Positions 44,967 to 52,644 of a DNA stretch of 64,000 nucleotides are shown piece after piece (position 1 is the stretch's first letter; each line of letters begins with the position of its first letter). The stretch comes from Bordetella genomosp. 11. GTDB taxonomy: Bacteria; Pseudomonadota; Gammaproteobacteria; Burkholderiales; Burkholderiaceae_B. Below the pieces are notes generated by a model. That model worked only from the letters and a program-made list of their open reading frames with translations, was not told where the DNA came from and made no database searches. Position numbers and translations under genes: made by a program. Where the stretch lies: NCBI RefSeq assembly GCF_002261215.1, contig NZ_NEVS01000004.1:4526001-4590000 (forward strand), read 5' to 3'.

Positions 44967-45893
44967 GTGCCGAACAATCGCAATCCGGTTTCCATCCGGA
45001 TGGTCCGGCTACTGGAGAAACTTGCACCCAACGAGGGGTACACCCAGTCGGCGCTCGATAGCGTGCGGCTGATGCGATCCGATCGCCCGCTCGGGCGCAC
45101 GCCCGTTTTGTACGAGCCGAGCATCGTGATCGTTTGCCAGGGGCGTAAGCTTGGATTCCTGGGCAACGAAGCCTACGTCTACGATGCGCAACACTATCTT
45201 GTGCTGTCCGTCCCGCTACCGTTCTCAACGGAAACACAGGCCTCGCCAGACGAGCCGATGCTCGCCGTATCGATCCGGCTGGACCTGCTCGAACTGACCG
45301 AACTGATCGCGCAGATCGGTGCGGCCAGGCAGCATCCCGAAGCGGCGCCAGCGGGCATCGTCTCCACACCTCTTGACGGCAACCTGGCGGGTGCGACGAT
45401 ACGGTTGCTGGAAGCGTTGACGGATTCACTCGATGCGCAGGTACTGGGGCCGGCGATCGTGCGTGAGATCTGTTATCGCGTACTCACTGGCGAGCAAGGC
45501 GCGGCAATGCGTGCCGCGCTGGCACATCACGGCCGCTTCGGTCGCGTCGCGCGGGCACTCAAGCGGATCCACACCGAATATGCGGAGCCGCTCAGCGTAG
45601 CACGCCTTGCCGAAGAAGCGGGCATGAGCGTGCCTGCGTTTCACGCCAACTTCCGTACCGTGACCCAGACATCGCCGATCCAGTACATCAAGTCCACCCG
45701 CCTTCATCAGGCGCGCCTCATGATGATCCGTGATGGCGTGACAGCAGCGGCGGCGGCCGGACGCGTTGGGTACGAAAGCGCGTCGCAGTTCAGCCGGGAG
45801 TTCAAGCGCCTGTTTGGCCGGACACCGGTCGAAGAAGCACGCGACATGCGCGAGTCGTTCACCCTTTCGCCGGCAGTTCGCTTTGGTGCCTAG
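44967..45893 (+). CDS. AraC-family regulator with AraC_N domain
   Basis: Transcription factor of about 308 residues. The N-terminal half is the AraC_N domain (PVLYEPSIVIVCQGRK, HYLVLSVPLPFSTE) and the C-terminal 100 residues contain two helix-turn-helix motifs (LSVARLAEEAGMSVPAFHANFR and AAAAAGRVGYESASQFSREFKRLFG). Start choice: GTG at 44967 has GGGAG six bases upstream; a GTG at 44964 and a TTG at 44943 are alternatives. It is divergent from the SDR operon and ends overlapping the next AraC gene tail-to-tail by 4 nt (CTAG). Confidence 0.9.
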   Translation: MPNNRNPVSIRMVRLLEKLAPNEGYTQSALDSVRLMRSDRPLGRTPVLYEPSIVIVCQGRKLGFLGNEAYVYDAQHYLVLSVPLPFSTETQASPDEPMLAVSIRLDLLELTELIAQIGAARQHPEAAPAGIVSTPLDGNLAGATIRLLEALTDSLDAQVLGPAIVREICYRVLTGEQGAAMRAALAHHGRFGRVARALKRIHTEYAEPLSVARLAEEAGMSVPAFHANFRTVTQTSPIQYIKSTRLHQARLMMIRDGVTAAAAAGRVGYESASQFSREFKRLFGRTPVEEARDMRESFTLSPAVRFGA

Positions 45894-46786
45894 CCGCCTT
45901 CAAGCATCGCCCTCATATGCATCGCATCCCGCTTCGGTGGCGCACCGAACATGCGTGCATATTCGCGACTGAATTGCGAAGCGCTTTCGTAGCCGACTGC
46001 AAATGCGGCCGCTTCGACGCCTATCGACTGCGACAACATCAACCGTCGGGCCTCAAGGAGACGCAGCTGCTTCTGATACTGAACAGGCGTCAGCGAAGTC
46101 AGTGCTTTGAACTGGCGATGAAAGGCCGAGCGACTAAGCTGCGCGACCGAGGCAAGCTCGTCGACGCTGACAGGGTCGGCATAGCGTTGCCGCAGGGATC
46201 GGATTGCTTGCATGACACGCTGGGATGGACTGTCTGCGAGGGCGAATCGCGCCATCTCACCGGCATGTGGCCCAGCGAGCAGCCAGTAGCACATCTCGCG
46301 GATTACCAGAGGCGCGATCGTCGGGATCGCGTTTTGAGTGTCGAGCAGACGAACGAGTCGCAGCGCGCAGTCCGCTAGCGGTCCATTGAAGTCGGTCACG
46401 AGAACACCGCGACAGTTTCCCCCAATGGCTTTGGGCGGACTTGCCATCTGTTCGACGACACTGCGCATCACGCCCAGATCGAGTTCGACAATCAGTACGA
46501 GGCACGGCTTGTCAGGCCTGGCTTCGAAGACGCGCCCGAGCGAAGGCGCTTCCACCCCTACGACAAGGGCCTGACCTGCCCTGTACTCAAGTCGGCTTCC
46601 ACCGAATGTCGCCCACTTTGCGCCTTGAGCGACGATACACATGGCCGGGCTCGCGAGCCGATAGGACGGTGGCTTGGGATTGTCGGAACGCAGAATATAG
46701 ACGCCCTCGATTGCCGTTGCGTATGGACTCGGGCCCGGCTGACGGCGTGTGTAACGCAGAATCGCTTTGGCCAACGGATTTGGCAT
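45890..46786 (-). CDS. AraC-family regulator with AraC_N domain, second copy
   Basis: About 298 residues, related to the copy at 44967 but clearly diverged: AraC_N domain (YRLASPAMCIVAQGAKW, YRAGQALVVGVEAP) and two helix-turn-helix units (VSVDELASVAQLSRSAFHRQFK, AAAFAVGYESASQFSREYARMFG). I start at the ATG at 46786, which lines up with the other copy's start; a TTG at 46837 would add 17 unlike residues. It is divergent from the SDR gene at 46926, its likely target. Its stop overlaps the other regulator's stop on the opposite strand. Confidence 0.9.
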   Translation of the reverse strand: MPNPLAKAILRYTRRQPGPSPYATAIEGVYILRSDNPKPPSYRLASPAMCIVAQGAKWATFGGSRLEYRAGQALVVGVEAPSLGRVFEARPDKPCLVLIVELDLGVMRSVVEQMASPPKAIGGNCRGVLVTDFNGPLADCALRLVRLLDTQNAIPTIAPLVIREMCYWLLAGPHAGEMARFALADSPSQRVMQAIRSLRQRYADPVSVDELASVAQLSRSAFHRQFKALTSLTPVQYQKQLRLLEARRLMLSQSIGVEAAAFAVGYESASQFSREYARMFGAPPKRDAMHMRAMLEGG

Positions 46787-46925
46787 AGGTTCGAGGCTTT
46801 CAATGAGCTGGGCCGAGCTTACTTCGCCGGAGCACAATTAGGCAAAAACGAGGCGAGTTTCGGCATTCAACACGTCGCCCTCACATCCATAAAATCCGTT
46901 CACACCCATGTTGTGAGAGGAAAAC

Positions 46926-47702
46926 ATGTCACGAACCACCCTGGACGTTGCCAACAAGGTAGCGATTATCACCGGCGGAAGTCGCGGTATTGGCCGCGAT
47001 ACCGTGTTGCGACTTGCGGCGCGAGGCGTACGCACGATCTTCACATTCAAGTCGAACCAGGCAGAAGCGGATTCGGTTGTTGCCCTGACGACCGAGGCGG
47101 GTGCGCCCGGCATCGCCCTTGAACTCGACACTGGCGTAGCCAGTTCATTCGACGGCTTTGTTGCGCGCGTTCGCGAAGCGCTCGGCACGATGGGCGTCGA
47201 TCGTTTTGACTTTCTGGTCAATAACGCAGGCATCTCGTCCACTGCCAGCTTCACCGAGGGTACGGAAGACGAACTCGACGCGCAGTTCGCGGTGCATTTC
47301 AAGGGGGTATTTTTGCTGTCGCAGAAGCTCCTTCCGCTCATCCGCGACGGTGGACGGATTGTGAACATCTCGTCCGGACTTGCCCGATTTTCCTTCCCTA
47401 ACAGAGCGGTCTACGGCCCCATGAAGGCCGCCGTCGAAGCACTCACGCGTTATATGGCGCTCGAGTTGGGACCTCGCCGCATCGCAGTCAATGTCGTCGC
47501 GCCCGGTGCGATCGCCACGGATTTTAGCGGCGGCATCGTCCGCGACAATCCGCAGGTCAACAAGGCGGTCGCCGACCACACGGCGCTCGGTCGTGCCGGC
47601 TTGCCTCAAGACGTGGGTCCCGTTATCGCCGCGCTGCTTTCGGATGAGTTCGGATGGGTCAATGCGCAGCGCATCGAGGTCGCGGGCGGTATCCAGATCT
47701 GA
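46926..47702 (+). CDS. short-chain dehydrogenase/reductase (SDR 4)
   Basis: Classical SDR of 258 residues: TGGSRGIGRD, TFKSNQAEADSVV, LVNNAGISSTAS, ISSGLARFSFPNRAVYGPMKAAVEA (Ser, Tyr, Lys), APGAIATDFSGG. It matches the 3-ketoacyl-(ACP)-reductase-like group of SDRs that lack a known substrate. Divergent from the AraC gene at 45890. The leader before its GAGAGG ribosome site carries CTCACA...TGTGAG around a CATAAAAT, a possible regulator site. Convergent with the LysR gene after 80 nt. Confidence 0.92.
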   Translation: MSRTTLDVANKVAIITGGSRGIGRDTVLRLAARGVRTIFTFKSNQAEADSVVALTTEAGAPGIALELDTGVASSFDGFVARVREALGTMGVDRFDFLVNNAGISSTASFTEGTEDELDAQFAVHFKGVFLLSQKLLPLIRDGGRIVNISSGLARFSFPNRAVYGPMKAAVEALTRYMALELGPRRIAVNVVAPGAIATDFSGGIVRDNPQVNKAVADHTALGRAGLPQDVGPVIAALLSDEFGWVNAQRIEVAGGIQI

Positions 47703-47779
47703 TGCGCGGCATCGGAGACCAGTCCGAAGAGAAGCGACCCGTCGGCGATCGGCCCTTGGCGAATTCGCGAAGACAATGA

Positions 47780-47801
47780 GCTTCAGGTGCTGGCCTGAAG
47801 C
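47780..47801. terminator. convergent-gene stem-loop
   Basis: GCTTCAGG-TGCTGG-CCTGAAGC, a perfect 8-bp stem, at the 3' end of the LysR gene and 77 nt after the SDR stop. On the minus strand it is followed by the moderately T-rich TCATTGTCTT, so it may terminate the LysR transcript; on the plus strand no T-run follows. Confidence 0.45.
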
Positions 47802-48688
47802 GCCACACCTCGCGCTTCGTCAAGAATCCATGTCGCAAATGCCTGCAGCGGCCCCGCACTCAATTCGATCGGCTCTGGAAGAATGAGGCAGAAGTTTTTG
47901 GCGACCGCTTTAACCTCCGGCCAAGGCGCAACCAAACGGCCTTGGTCAAGCTCCGTCCCGATGTAAAGGCGCGGCACCAATGCCACGCCCAAGCCGGCGA
48001 GCGCCGCCTCAATCAGCATGGAATGAAGATCGTAACGAGCACCGACCGCAGGGTTGGTCAGCGCGACGCCGGACTCCTGGGCATAGAAGCGCCAGGCGTC
48101 CGGGTTTTGCCTCCTGTGAAGGCGTGGCAGTTCATCCAACGGCGTGTTCGTGCCGGCATCCTCGAGGAGCGCTGGGCTGCAGACGGGTACCAGCACCTCC
48201 TCGAGCAGGTGATGCAGATGCATACCCGCCCACGCGGGATGCTCGAAATGAATGGCCGCGTCGAAACCGCTACCTGCAAGAAGGAAGGGGTCCATCCGTT
48301 CTGCGATATGCATGGTGACGTTCGGGTGCTTGTCCTGAAAGCGCTTTAGCCGGGGGATGAGCCAACGCGTTGCGAAGGTCGGAATGGCTGCGATATCGAT
48401 GCTCGCGCCCTCAATGGGCTGCCCCATCAGATACAGGCTGTCGCGTTCCAGCCGATCGAGACCCTCACGAACCTGCACTGCATATCGCTTACCGTTCGGA
48501 GCAAGCCGCACGCGATTTCCGACTCGCTCAAATAGTGCAACTCCCAAAAATGCCTCCAACCGGCCAATCTGACGGCTTATGGCGCCCTCGGTGAGCGCCA
48601 ATTCCTCTGCGGCGCGGGCGAAACTTCCGTGTCGCGCCGCTGCCTCGAAGGCCTGGAGCGCGGAGTTGCTTGGGATCTTGCGTCGCAT
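47783..48688 (-). CDS. LysR-family regulator (GcvA-like)
   Basis: LTTR of 301 residues. The N-terminal winged helix (SALQAFEAAARHGSFARAAEELALTEGAISRQIGRLE) is followed by the two-lobe effector domain (IDIAAIPTFATRWLIPRLKRFQDKHPNVTMHI, AALAGLGVALVPRLYI) in the wording of the GcvA/AmpR group. It is divergent from the operon starting at 48852 and a perfect 8-bp dyad lies between, so activation of that operon is the simplest role. The last 7-8 codons sit within a terminator-like hairpin. Confidence 0.92.
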   Translation of the reverse strand: MRRKIPSNSALQAFEAAARHGSFARAAEELALTEGAISRQIGRLEAFLGVALFERVGNRVRLAPNGKRYAVQVREGLDRLERDSLYLMGQPIEGASIDIAAIPTFATRWLIPRLKRFQDKHPNVTMHIAERMDPFLLAGSGFDAAIHFEHPAWAGMHLHHLLEEVLVPVCSPALLEDAGTNTPLDELPRLHRRQNPDAWRFYAQESGVALTNPAVGARYDLHSMLIEAALAGLGVALVPRLYIGTELDQGRLVAPWPEVKAVAKNFCLILPEPIELSAGPLQAFATWILDEARGVALQAST

Positions 48689-48714
48689 TGGAATCTGGCA
48701 AAAGTATTGGGTGG

Positions 48715-48750
48715 ACGTCAGCTTGACTAAATATCACTGAAGGCTGACGT
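48715..48750. promoter_or_regulatory. dyad-symmetric probable LysR operator
   Basis: ACGTCAGC (48715-48722) and GCTGACGT (48743-48750) are exact inverted copies 20 bases apart, in the gap between the divergent LysR gene and the operon at 48852. The AT-rich centre (TAAATATCAC) suits a promoter core. The spacing is wider than the classic T-N11-A box, so it may be two contact sites. Confidence 0.6.
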
Positions 48751-48851
48751 TATTTCGATTTTCAGAGGGAAAACACGGGTCTAGGATTACTTTACCGCAA
48801 CAAAAGTGGCGCTTGCAGCAAAACGCCGCATCCGTCGCGAAGGACAATCCG

Positions 48852-49394
48852 ATGATCTATACCGTGGAATGCAGCTTCGCCGATCCCCGCAGCGAGCCCG
48901 AATGGAACGACTTCTATAGCCTCGAAAAGCTGCCGGCTCTAATCTCGGTGACCGGCTTTCACACATCGCAGCGCTTCAAGGCGATAAGCGATGGTTGTCC
49001 TATGTACCTGGCCGTCCACACGATCGACGGCCTCGACGTTCTGAATGGAGACGAGTATCGCCTGAAGGGCGGCGGCAATTTCGCAAGGTGGCAGCAACAC
49101 ATCACCGACTGGCATCGAAATCTCTACAGCGATATTGGTGCTGCGCCCGCGGTCAACGCCGACGAACTGCTCGCGCTGTGTGCAAGCGGCCCCGACTCCC
49201 TGATCCGCATGGGCCTCGACCCGTTGGCCATGCAAGCTGTTGCACTGGAAAAATTTCCGGAGCGTCGTTGGCTCGGAAAGCTGCCTCTAAGCAACGCCCT
49301 ATCTTTCGAAGGCCTTGAGGGCGTCCATCTTTACGCGCCGATGACGGAACAACTGACCAGCGCTCGAAAGGCTTCGACTGCGCAAAAGAAATAG
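48852..49394 (+). CDS. EthD-like dimeric alpha/beta-barrel protein, function unknown
   Basis: A 180-residue soluble protein starting MIYTVECSFADPRSE. The N-terminal 110 residues (EWNDFYSLEKLPALISVTGFHTSQRF, YLAVHTIDG) have the pattern of the EthD/dimeric alpha-beta barrel group, small oxidative or degradative enzymes. The rest is not recognised. First gene of a three-gene plus-strand set (tautomerase-like protein and metallo-hydrolase follow at 7 and 18 nt), divergent from a LysR gene. Homologues are sometimes labelled as sugar-transporter components, which nothing here supports. A start 13 codons upstream is possible but lacks a ribosome site. Confidence 0.78.
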   Translation: MIYTVECSFADPRSEPEWNDFYSLEKLPALISVTGFHTSQRFKAISDGCPMYLAVHTIDGLDVLNGDEYRLKGGGNFARWQQHITDWHRNLYSDIGAAPAVNADELLALCASGPDSLIRMGLDPLAMQAVALEKFPERRWLGKLPLSNALSFEGLEGVHLYAPMTEQLTSARKASTAQKK

Positions 49395-49401
49395 GTCAGC
49401 G

Positions 49402-49728
49402 ATGCCAAACATCACGTTTTACATTGACGCGAGGCAAATGCCGTCCGACAAACATCTTGCTGAGCTGTCCGACGACTGTGTCCAACTCTGCACGATTGCC
49501 CTCGATGCAGAACTGAAAAATGTTCACGTCGTCTATGTTGACGTTCGGCACGGCCACGGACATCCGGTTTTCGTGGAAGTCCACTATCGCCTCGGGAGGC
49601 TTCGCACGCGCGCGGTAATGGACCAGTTCATGGAAGCGCTCGACAACGCCATCGCTTTCCGCACAGGTCTCATGGCGCGTATCCGTTGTTTCGGCTACGC
49701 CGCATCGAACATTCACGCCCGAAATTGA
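49402..49728 (+). CDS. tautomerase-superfamily-like small protein
   Basis: A 108-residue protein beginning Met-Pro-Asn-Ile-Thr, so Pro would become residue 1 after Met removal, the catalytic base of the 4-oxalocrotonate-tautomerase/CHMI superfamily. The following segments (YIDARQMPSDKHLAELSDDCVQLC, VHVVYVDVRHGHGHPVFVEVHYR) fit the beta-alpha-beta units of that fold. It would isomerise a keto/enol acid made by the neighbouring enzymes (inference). The assignment rests on length, N-terminal Pro and pattern, so moderate confidence only. Confidence 0.65.
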   Translation: MPNITFYIDARQMPSDKHLAELSDDCVQLCTIALDAELKNVHVVYVDVRHGHGHPVFVEVHYRLGRLRTRAVMDQFMEALDNAIAFRTGLMARIRCFGYAASNIHARN

Positions 49729-49746
49729 TCGGTCTGGAGAAGCCTT

Positions 49747-50580
49747 ATGTTTCCGAGTCAGCAAGTTGGTGACTTCACGATTACCGCCATCAGCGATGGC
49801 TATCTCACGGCCAGCCTCGACGTCCTTTCGAATATCGACACCACGGAGGCCGCCAGAATGCAAGGCGACGCAGGCCAGAAGGAGCCCGCTGCCGTGCATA
49901 TCAACTGCTACGTGGTCCGCGGAGGGGGGCGCACGGTGCTCATCGACAGCGGCGCTGGCGGGATCAAGCAATGGGGCGGTCGCCTGAGATCCAATCTATT
50001 ACTTGCCGCAATCGAACCGTCCATGATCGACACCATCCTGCTCACACACGCCCATCCTGACCACGTGGGAGGGCTGTTGAATGCCGCCGGAGAAACGGCA
50101 TTTCCCAACGCGCAGCTTGTCGTTCACGAGCGAGAGGTGAAGTTTTGGCAGGACGATGGCAATCTCGCGCGGGCCAGCGAGCGGGCGCGCGGAAACTTCC
50201 TTGTTGCGCGCCAAGTGTTCGACGGCTACAGCGACACGCTTCGGACTTTCGACGATGGAGAAGTGCTTCCCGGTATCCGGGCAATGTCGCTACCGGGACA
50301 CACCGACGGGCACACCGGTTATCTCGTCGAATCCGGCGATACGGGTTTGTTGATTTGGGGGGATATAGTTCACTTTCCTCACATTCAGATTGAGCGGCCA
50401 GACGTATCGATCGCATTCGATCAGGATGCGTCCATGGCCGCCACCACACGATCCCGGCTTTTGGACCAGGTTAGCTCCGAGCGGCTTCTGATCGCCGGCA
50501 TGCATTTGGGCGAAGCCGGCTTCGCGCGCATAACGCGAACAAAGGGGAAATATGGTCTGCTTTACGAGGCTGAAGTGTGA
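49747..50580 (+). CDS. MBL-fold metallo-hydrolase
   Basis: Zinc hydrolase of the metallo-beta-lactamase fold, 277 residues. The metal site is intact: THAHPDHVGG (His101, His103, Asp105, His106), the His of LPGHTDGHTGY, the Asp of IWGDIVHFP and the His of AGMHLGEAGF. The wording is that of the AHL-lactonase/alkylsulfatase-like MBL proteins annotated only by fold. No signal peptide, unlike secreted beta-lactamases, so antibiotic hydrolysis is not implied. GGAG precedes the ATG at 49747. Last gene of the LysR-linked set. Confidence 0.9.
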   Translation: MFPSQQVGDFTITAISDGYLTASLDVLSNIDTTEAARMQGDAGQKEPAAVHINCYVVRGGGRTVLIDSGAGGIKQWGGRLRSNLLLAAIEPSMIDTILLTHAHPDHVGGLLNAAGETAFPNAQLVVHEREVKFWQDDGNLARASERARGNFLVARQVFDGYSDTLRTFDDGEVLPGIRAMSLPGHTDGHTGYLVESGDTGLLIWGDIVHFPHIQIERPDVSIAFDQDASMAATTRSRLLDQVSSERLLIAGMHLGEAGFARITRTKGKYGLLYEAEV

Positions 50581-50598
50581 GTCCTGGCAGTCGCTGAC

Positions 50599-51387
50599 TC
50601 AGCTGCTTGAACCCAGATACTCACGTATGGCTTCTGGCATGTACTTGGTCATCTGTAGCGGAGGGGCGTCTTCACGGAGATCCAGATACATGTCTACCGC
50701 GACGAGATATGCATCGAGCACCGAGCCTTGTTCGAAGAGTGGAACGGTTCCTGAAAGCCGCTCGACAGAGGGCTCGCTCAGCGTCTCGATCCTGCGAACT
50801 CCACGCTGAGGCCTCCCTGATCGACGATGCAGCATCGGCCCCAGTACCTGTTCCCTAAAGAAGCCGAGCATCCCCATCGCTTCGAACAGTTCGCCTCTTG
50901 CGAGCTTCGTTGCTCCATAGTGAAGCCAGATCCATGCTCTTTGCTCAAACCAGTCCGGCGATGCATTCGGCCATTCGATAGCAGCCTGATCGAGAAGCGA
51001 CTCGATTTCTTCCGGATCGCGAGCGAACAACACGGCCGGCCTTTCCACCAGCCGATCCAGGCCAGACCGCGTTACGAACTTCAGATCGACGTGTATCAGG
51101 GGCGGCCCGTAAAGGCATATAAGTAGTCTGGGTTCGCCGACGTGCTCCCCGGTGAATGCAGCGAGAAGATTGCCGAGGCTCTCCGCAAACCCATACCGGG
51201 AGGCCATTACCTCTGTGTTGTTTTCATCTTCTACGACGATGACGAGATCCAGGTCGGAGTGGTTATCGAACCCGCCGTGGATATATGAGCCGCCGGCAAG
51301 CAGCGCCGCAAGCCGTCGGTCGTTCACTACGCCATTGCGGACGCGTTCTACGAACTCTCTGTGCAACGAAGGAAGTGTGCTGGGCAT
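50599..51387 (-). CDS. nucleotidyltransferase-domain protein
   Basis: Protein of 262 residues in the Pol-beta-like minimal nucleotidyltransferase superfamily. The catalytic GGS...DxD pattern is clear: AGGSYIHGGFDNHSDLDLVIV with Asp46 and Asp48, and a third acidic residue in IHVDLKF. The C-terminal half (EQRAWIWLHYGATKLARGELFEA) resembles the helical bundle of aminoglycoside- or lincosamide-nucleotidyltransferases, but also of many cellular enzymes, so resistance is only a possibility. Start at the ATG at 51387. Convergent with the MBL gene; TGAGTC/GACTCA (50578-50601) brackets the junction. Confidence 0.82.
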   Translation of the reverse strand: MPSTLPSLHREFVERVRNGVVNDRRLAALLAGGSYIHGGFDNHSDLDLVIVVEDENNTEVMASRYGFAESLGNLLAAFTGEHVGEPRLLICLYGPPLIHVDLKFVTRSGLDRLVERPAVLFARDPEEIESLLDQAAIEWPNASPDWFEQRAWIWLHYGATKLARGELFEAMGMLGFFREQVLGPMLHRRSGRPQRGVRRIETLSEPSVERLSGTVPLFEQGSVLDAYLVAVDMYLDLREDAPPLQMTKYMPEAIREYLGSSS

Positions 51388-52016
51388 AATCCGTTCTCCA
51401 AGCCAGCGGCTCAGATTACCCAACCCACCCCGGAGGAACAAGCTCCCTCCCCATCCCCGGCGTAAAGGTCACCGCCATCGCGAGCGATCCAGCAGACTAG
51501 AAATGCCGTACAACTGGCTCACAACACGGAATGGAGACTCAGGCGCTCTCCGCTTTGGGTTGTGCATTCAACAGGTTGGCCGAGCCAGTTCAAGACGCTT
51601 ATATCGAAAGGCACCCAGCTGTTTCGGACCTACATTGCGGGTATCCTTGGCCCGCGTCCTTGTAGTGCGATGGGGGCTTACATCAGGCCCTCGGCACCGC
51701 GCCAGGTATTGCTGTCGATGATTTCGTGGACCAGTTCGAGTACGACCCGCTGCCCTTCGCGTACCGCTTGCGAATGCGAGCGCGCCGCATTTTCACAGAG
51801 TGCCCAGGTCATGTGAGCGCCGCGAACCGGACTCCACGAGATCAGTTCCTTCCAATACGCATTGCCGCTGACCGCACAGCACGGGGTTACGGTGTCCGCG
51901 TGGCTTGTGCTCAAGAATCTTCAATCACAGCGTCACTGAGGTCGCGTTCCATTTCGTTTGCTTCGCCCTACGGCTTCGCGCGCGCATCAGCATTCCTGAG
52001 CCAACCGCCCGCACCC
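51388..52016. other. 629-bp stretch with no supported gene
   Basis: Short open frames occur on both strands (for example 51678-51914 minus, 78 codons) but none has a ribosome site, codon pattern or family likeness I trust. Composition is lower in GC than the flanks. It may be eroded coding sequence at the right border of the accessory block. Confidence 0.45.
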
Positions 52017-52388
52017 TCATGGGGCCAGGTAGAAATCCATGGGAATGAGTTCGATGGCCCATCCGCCTTCTTCGCCCAAGGTGGCGGCCGGGTGCATGGA
52101 AGCGATGCGCAGCGCCTCGTCACGGCTGTCCGCCTCGATAATGAACAGGCCGCCCACCATTTCCTTCGACTCGGTATAAGGTCCATCGGTGACGCGCGTC
52201 CCGCCATTGCGCGGGCGAAGCGTCGTCCACGTCTCCGCATCGCCCAGCGACGCGGAAACCAGAACCTTGCCGGTGGCGCGCATCTTTTCGTCCAGTGCCG
52301 GACATTGGCTGACCAACGCCTTGACGTCGTCGGGCGCCATCGCGGCGAATTTTTCGGGGGTAAAGTAGGCCAGGCCAAGGTATTTCAT
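52017..52388 (-). CDS. YCII-family (DGPF-type) protein
   Basis: Small protein of 123 residues in the YCII-related/DGPF domain family: MKYLGLAYFTPEKFAAM, VTDGPYTESKEMVGGLFIIEADSRDEALRIASMHPA, and AIELIPMDFYLAP at the C-terminus. DGPF proteins are often encoded beside ECF sigma factors; none is seen next to this one. Start at the ATG at 52388 with AAGGAA upstream. Enzymatic role unknown; the fold is a ferredoxin-like dimer. Confidence 0.9.
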   Translation of the reverse strand: MKYLGLAYFTPEKFAAMAPDDVKALVSQCPALDEKMRATGKVLVSASLGDAETWTTLRPRNGGTRVTDGPYTESKEMVGGLFIIEADSRDEALRIASMHPAATLGEEGGWAIELIPMDFYLAP

Positions 52389-52451
52389 GGAAGATTCCTT
52401 ACAGTGGGGATGCATTGACGACGAACCGGATGCCCAGAAATCGACAATGCA

Positions 52452-52566
52452 CCGGAGGCCCGAACATGTCCAGCTGCGCGTCCGCCACGATGGTGGCGCT
52501 GCCGCGCGCGCCGCTGGCCGGTACGGCGTAGCGGACGATTCGGCCTACGGCAAACAGGCGTCGGGA
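52452..52566 (-). pseudogene. chimeric relic of an autotransporter gene
   Basis: 52452-52533 matches 38108-38190, an internal part of the autotransporter passenger, at roughly nine bases in ten by eye. It joins directly to 52534-52566, which matches 39353-39385, upstream of that gene's start, with one mismatch in 33. Order and orientation are the same as in the intact gene, so this is what remains of a second copy after a deletion of about 1.1 kb or more. No coding function is expected. Confidence 0.75.
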
Positions 52567-52644
52567 CGCCGGCCGGCCCCGCGCCGCGGCCGGCCGCGAG
52601 ACCGGCAGCGCGGAAGTGTTCAATGGCGCGGGGCGGCAAACCGT

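Noticed and set aside
51678..51914. A 78-codon minus-strand open frame
   Set aside because: No ribosome site, no similarity recognised and no conserved pattern; not enough to call a gene.
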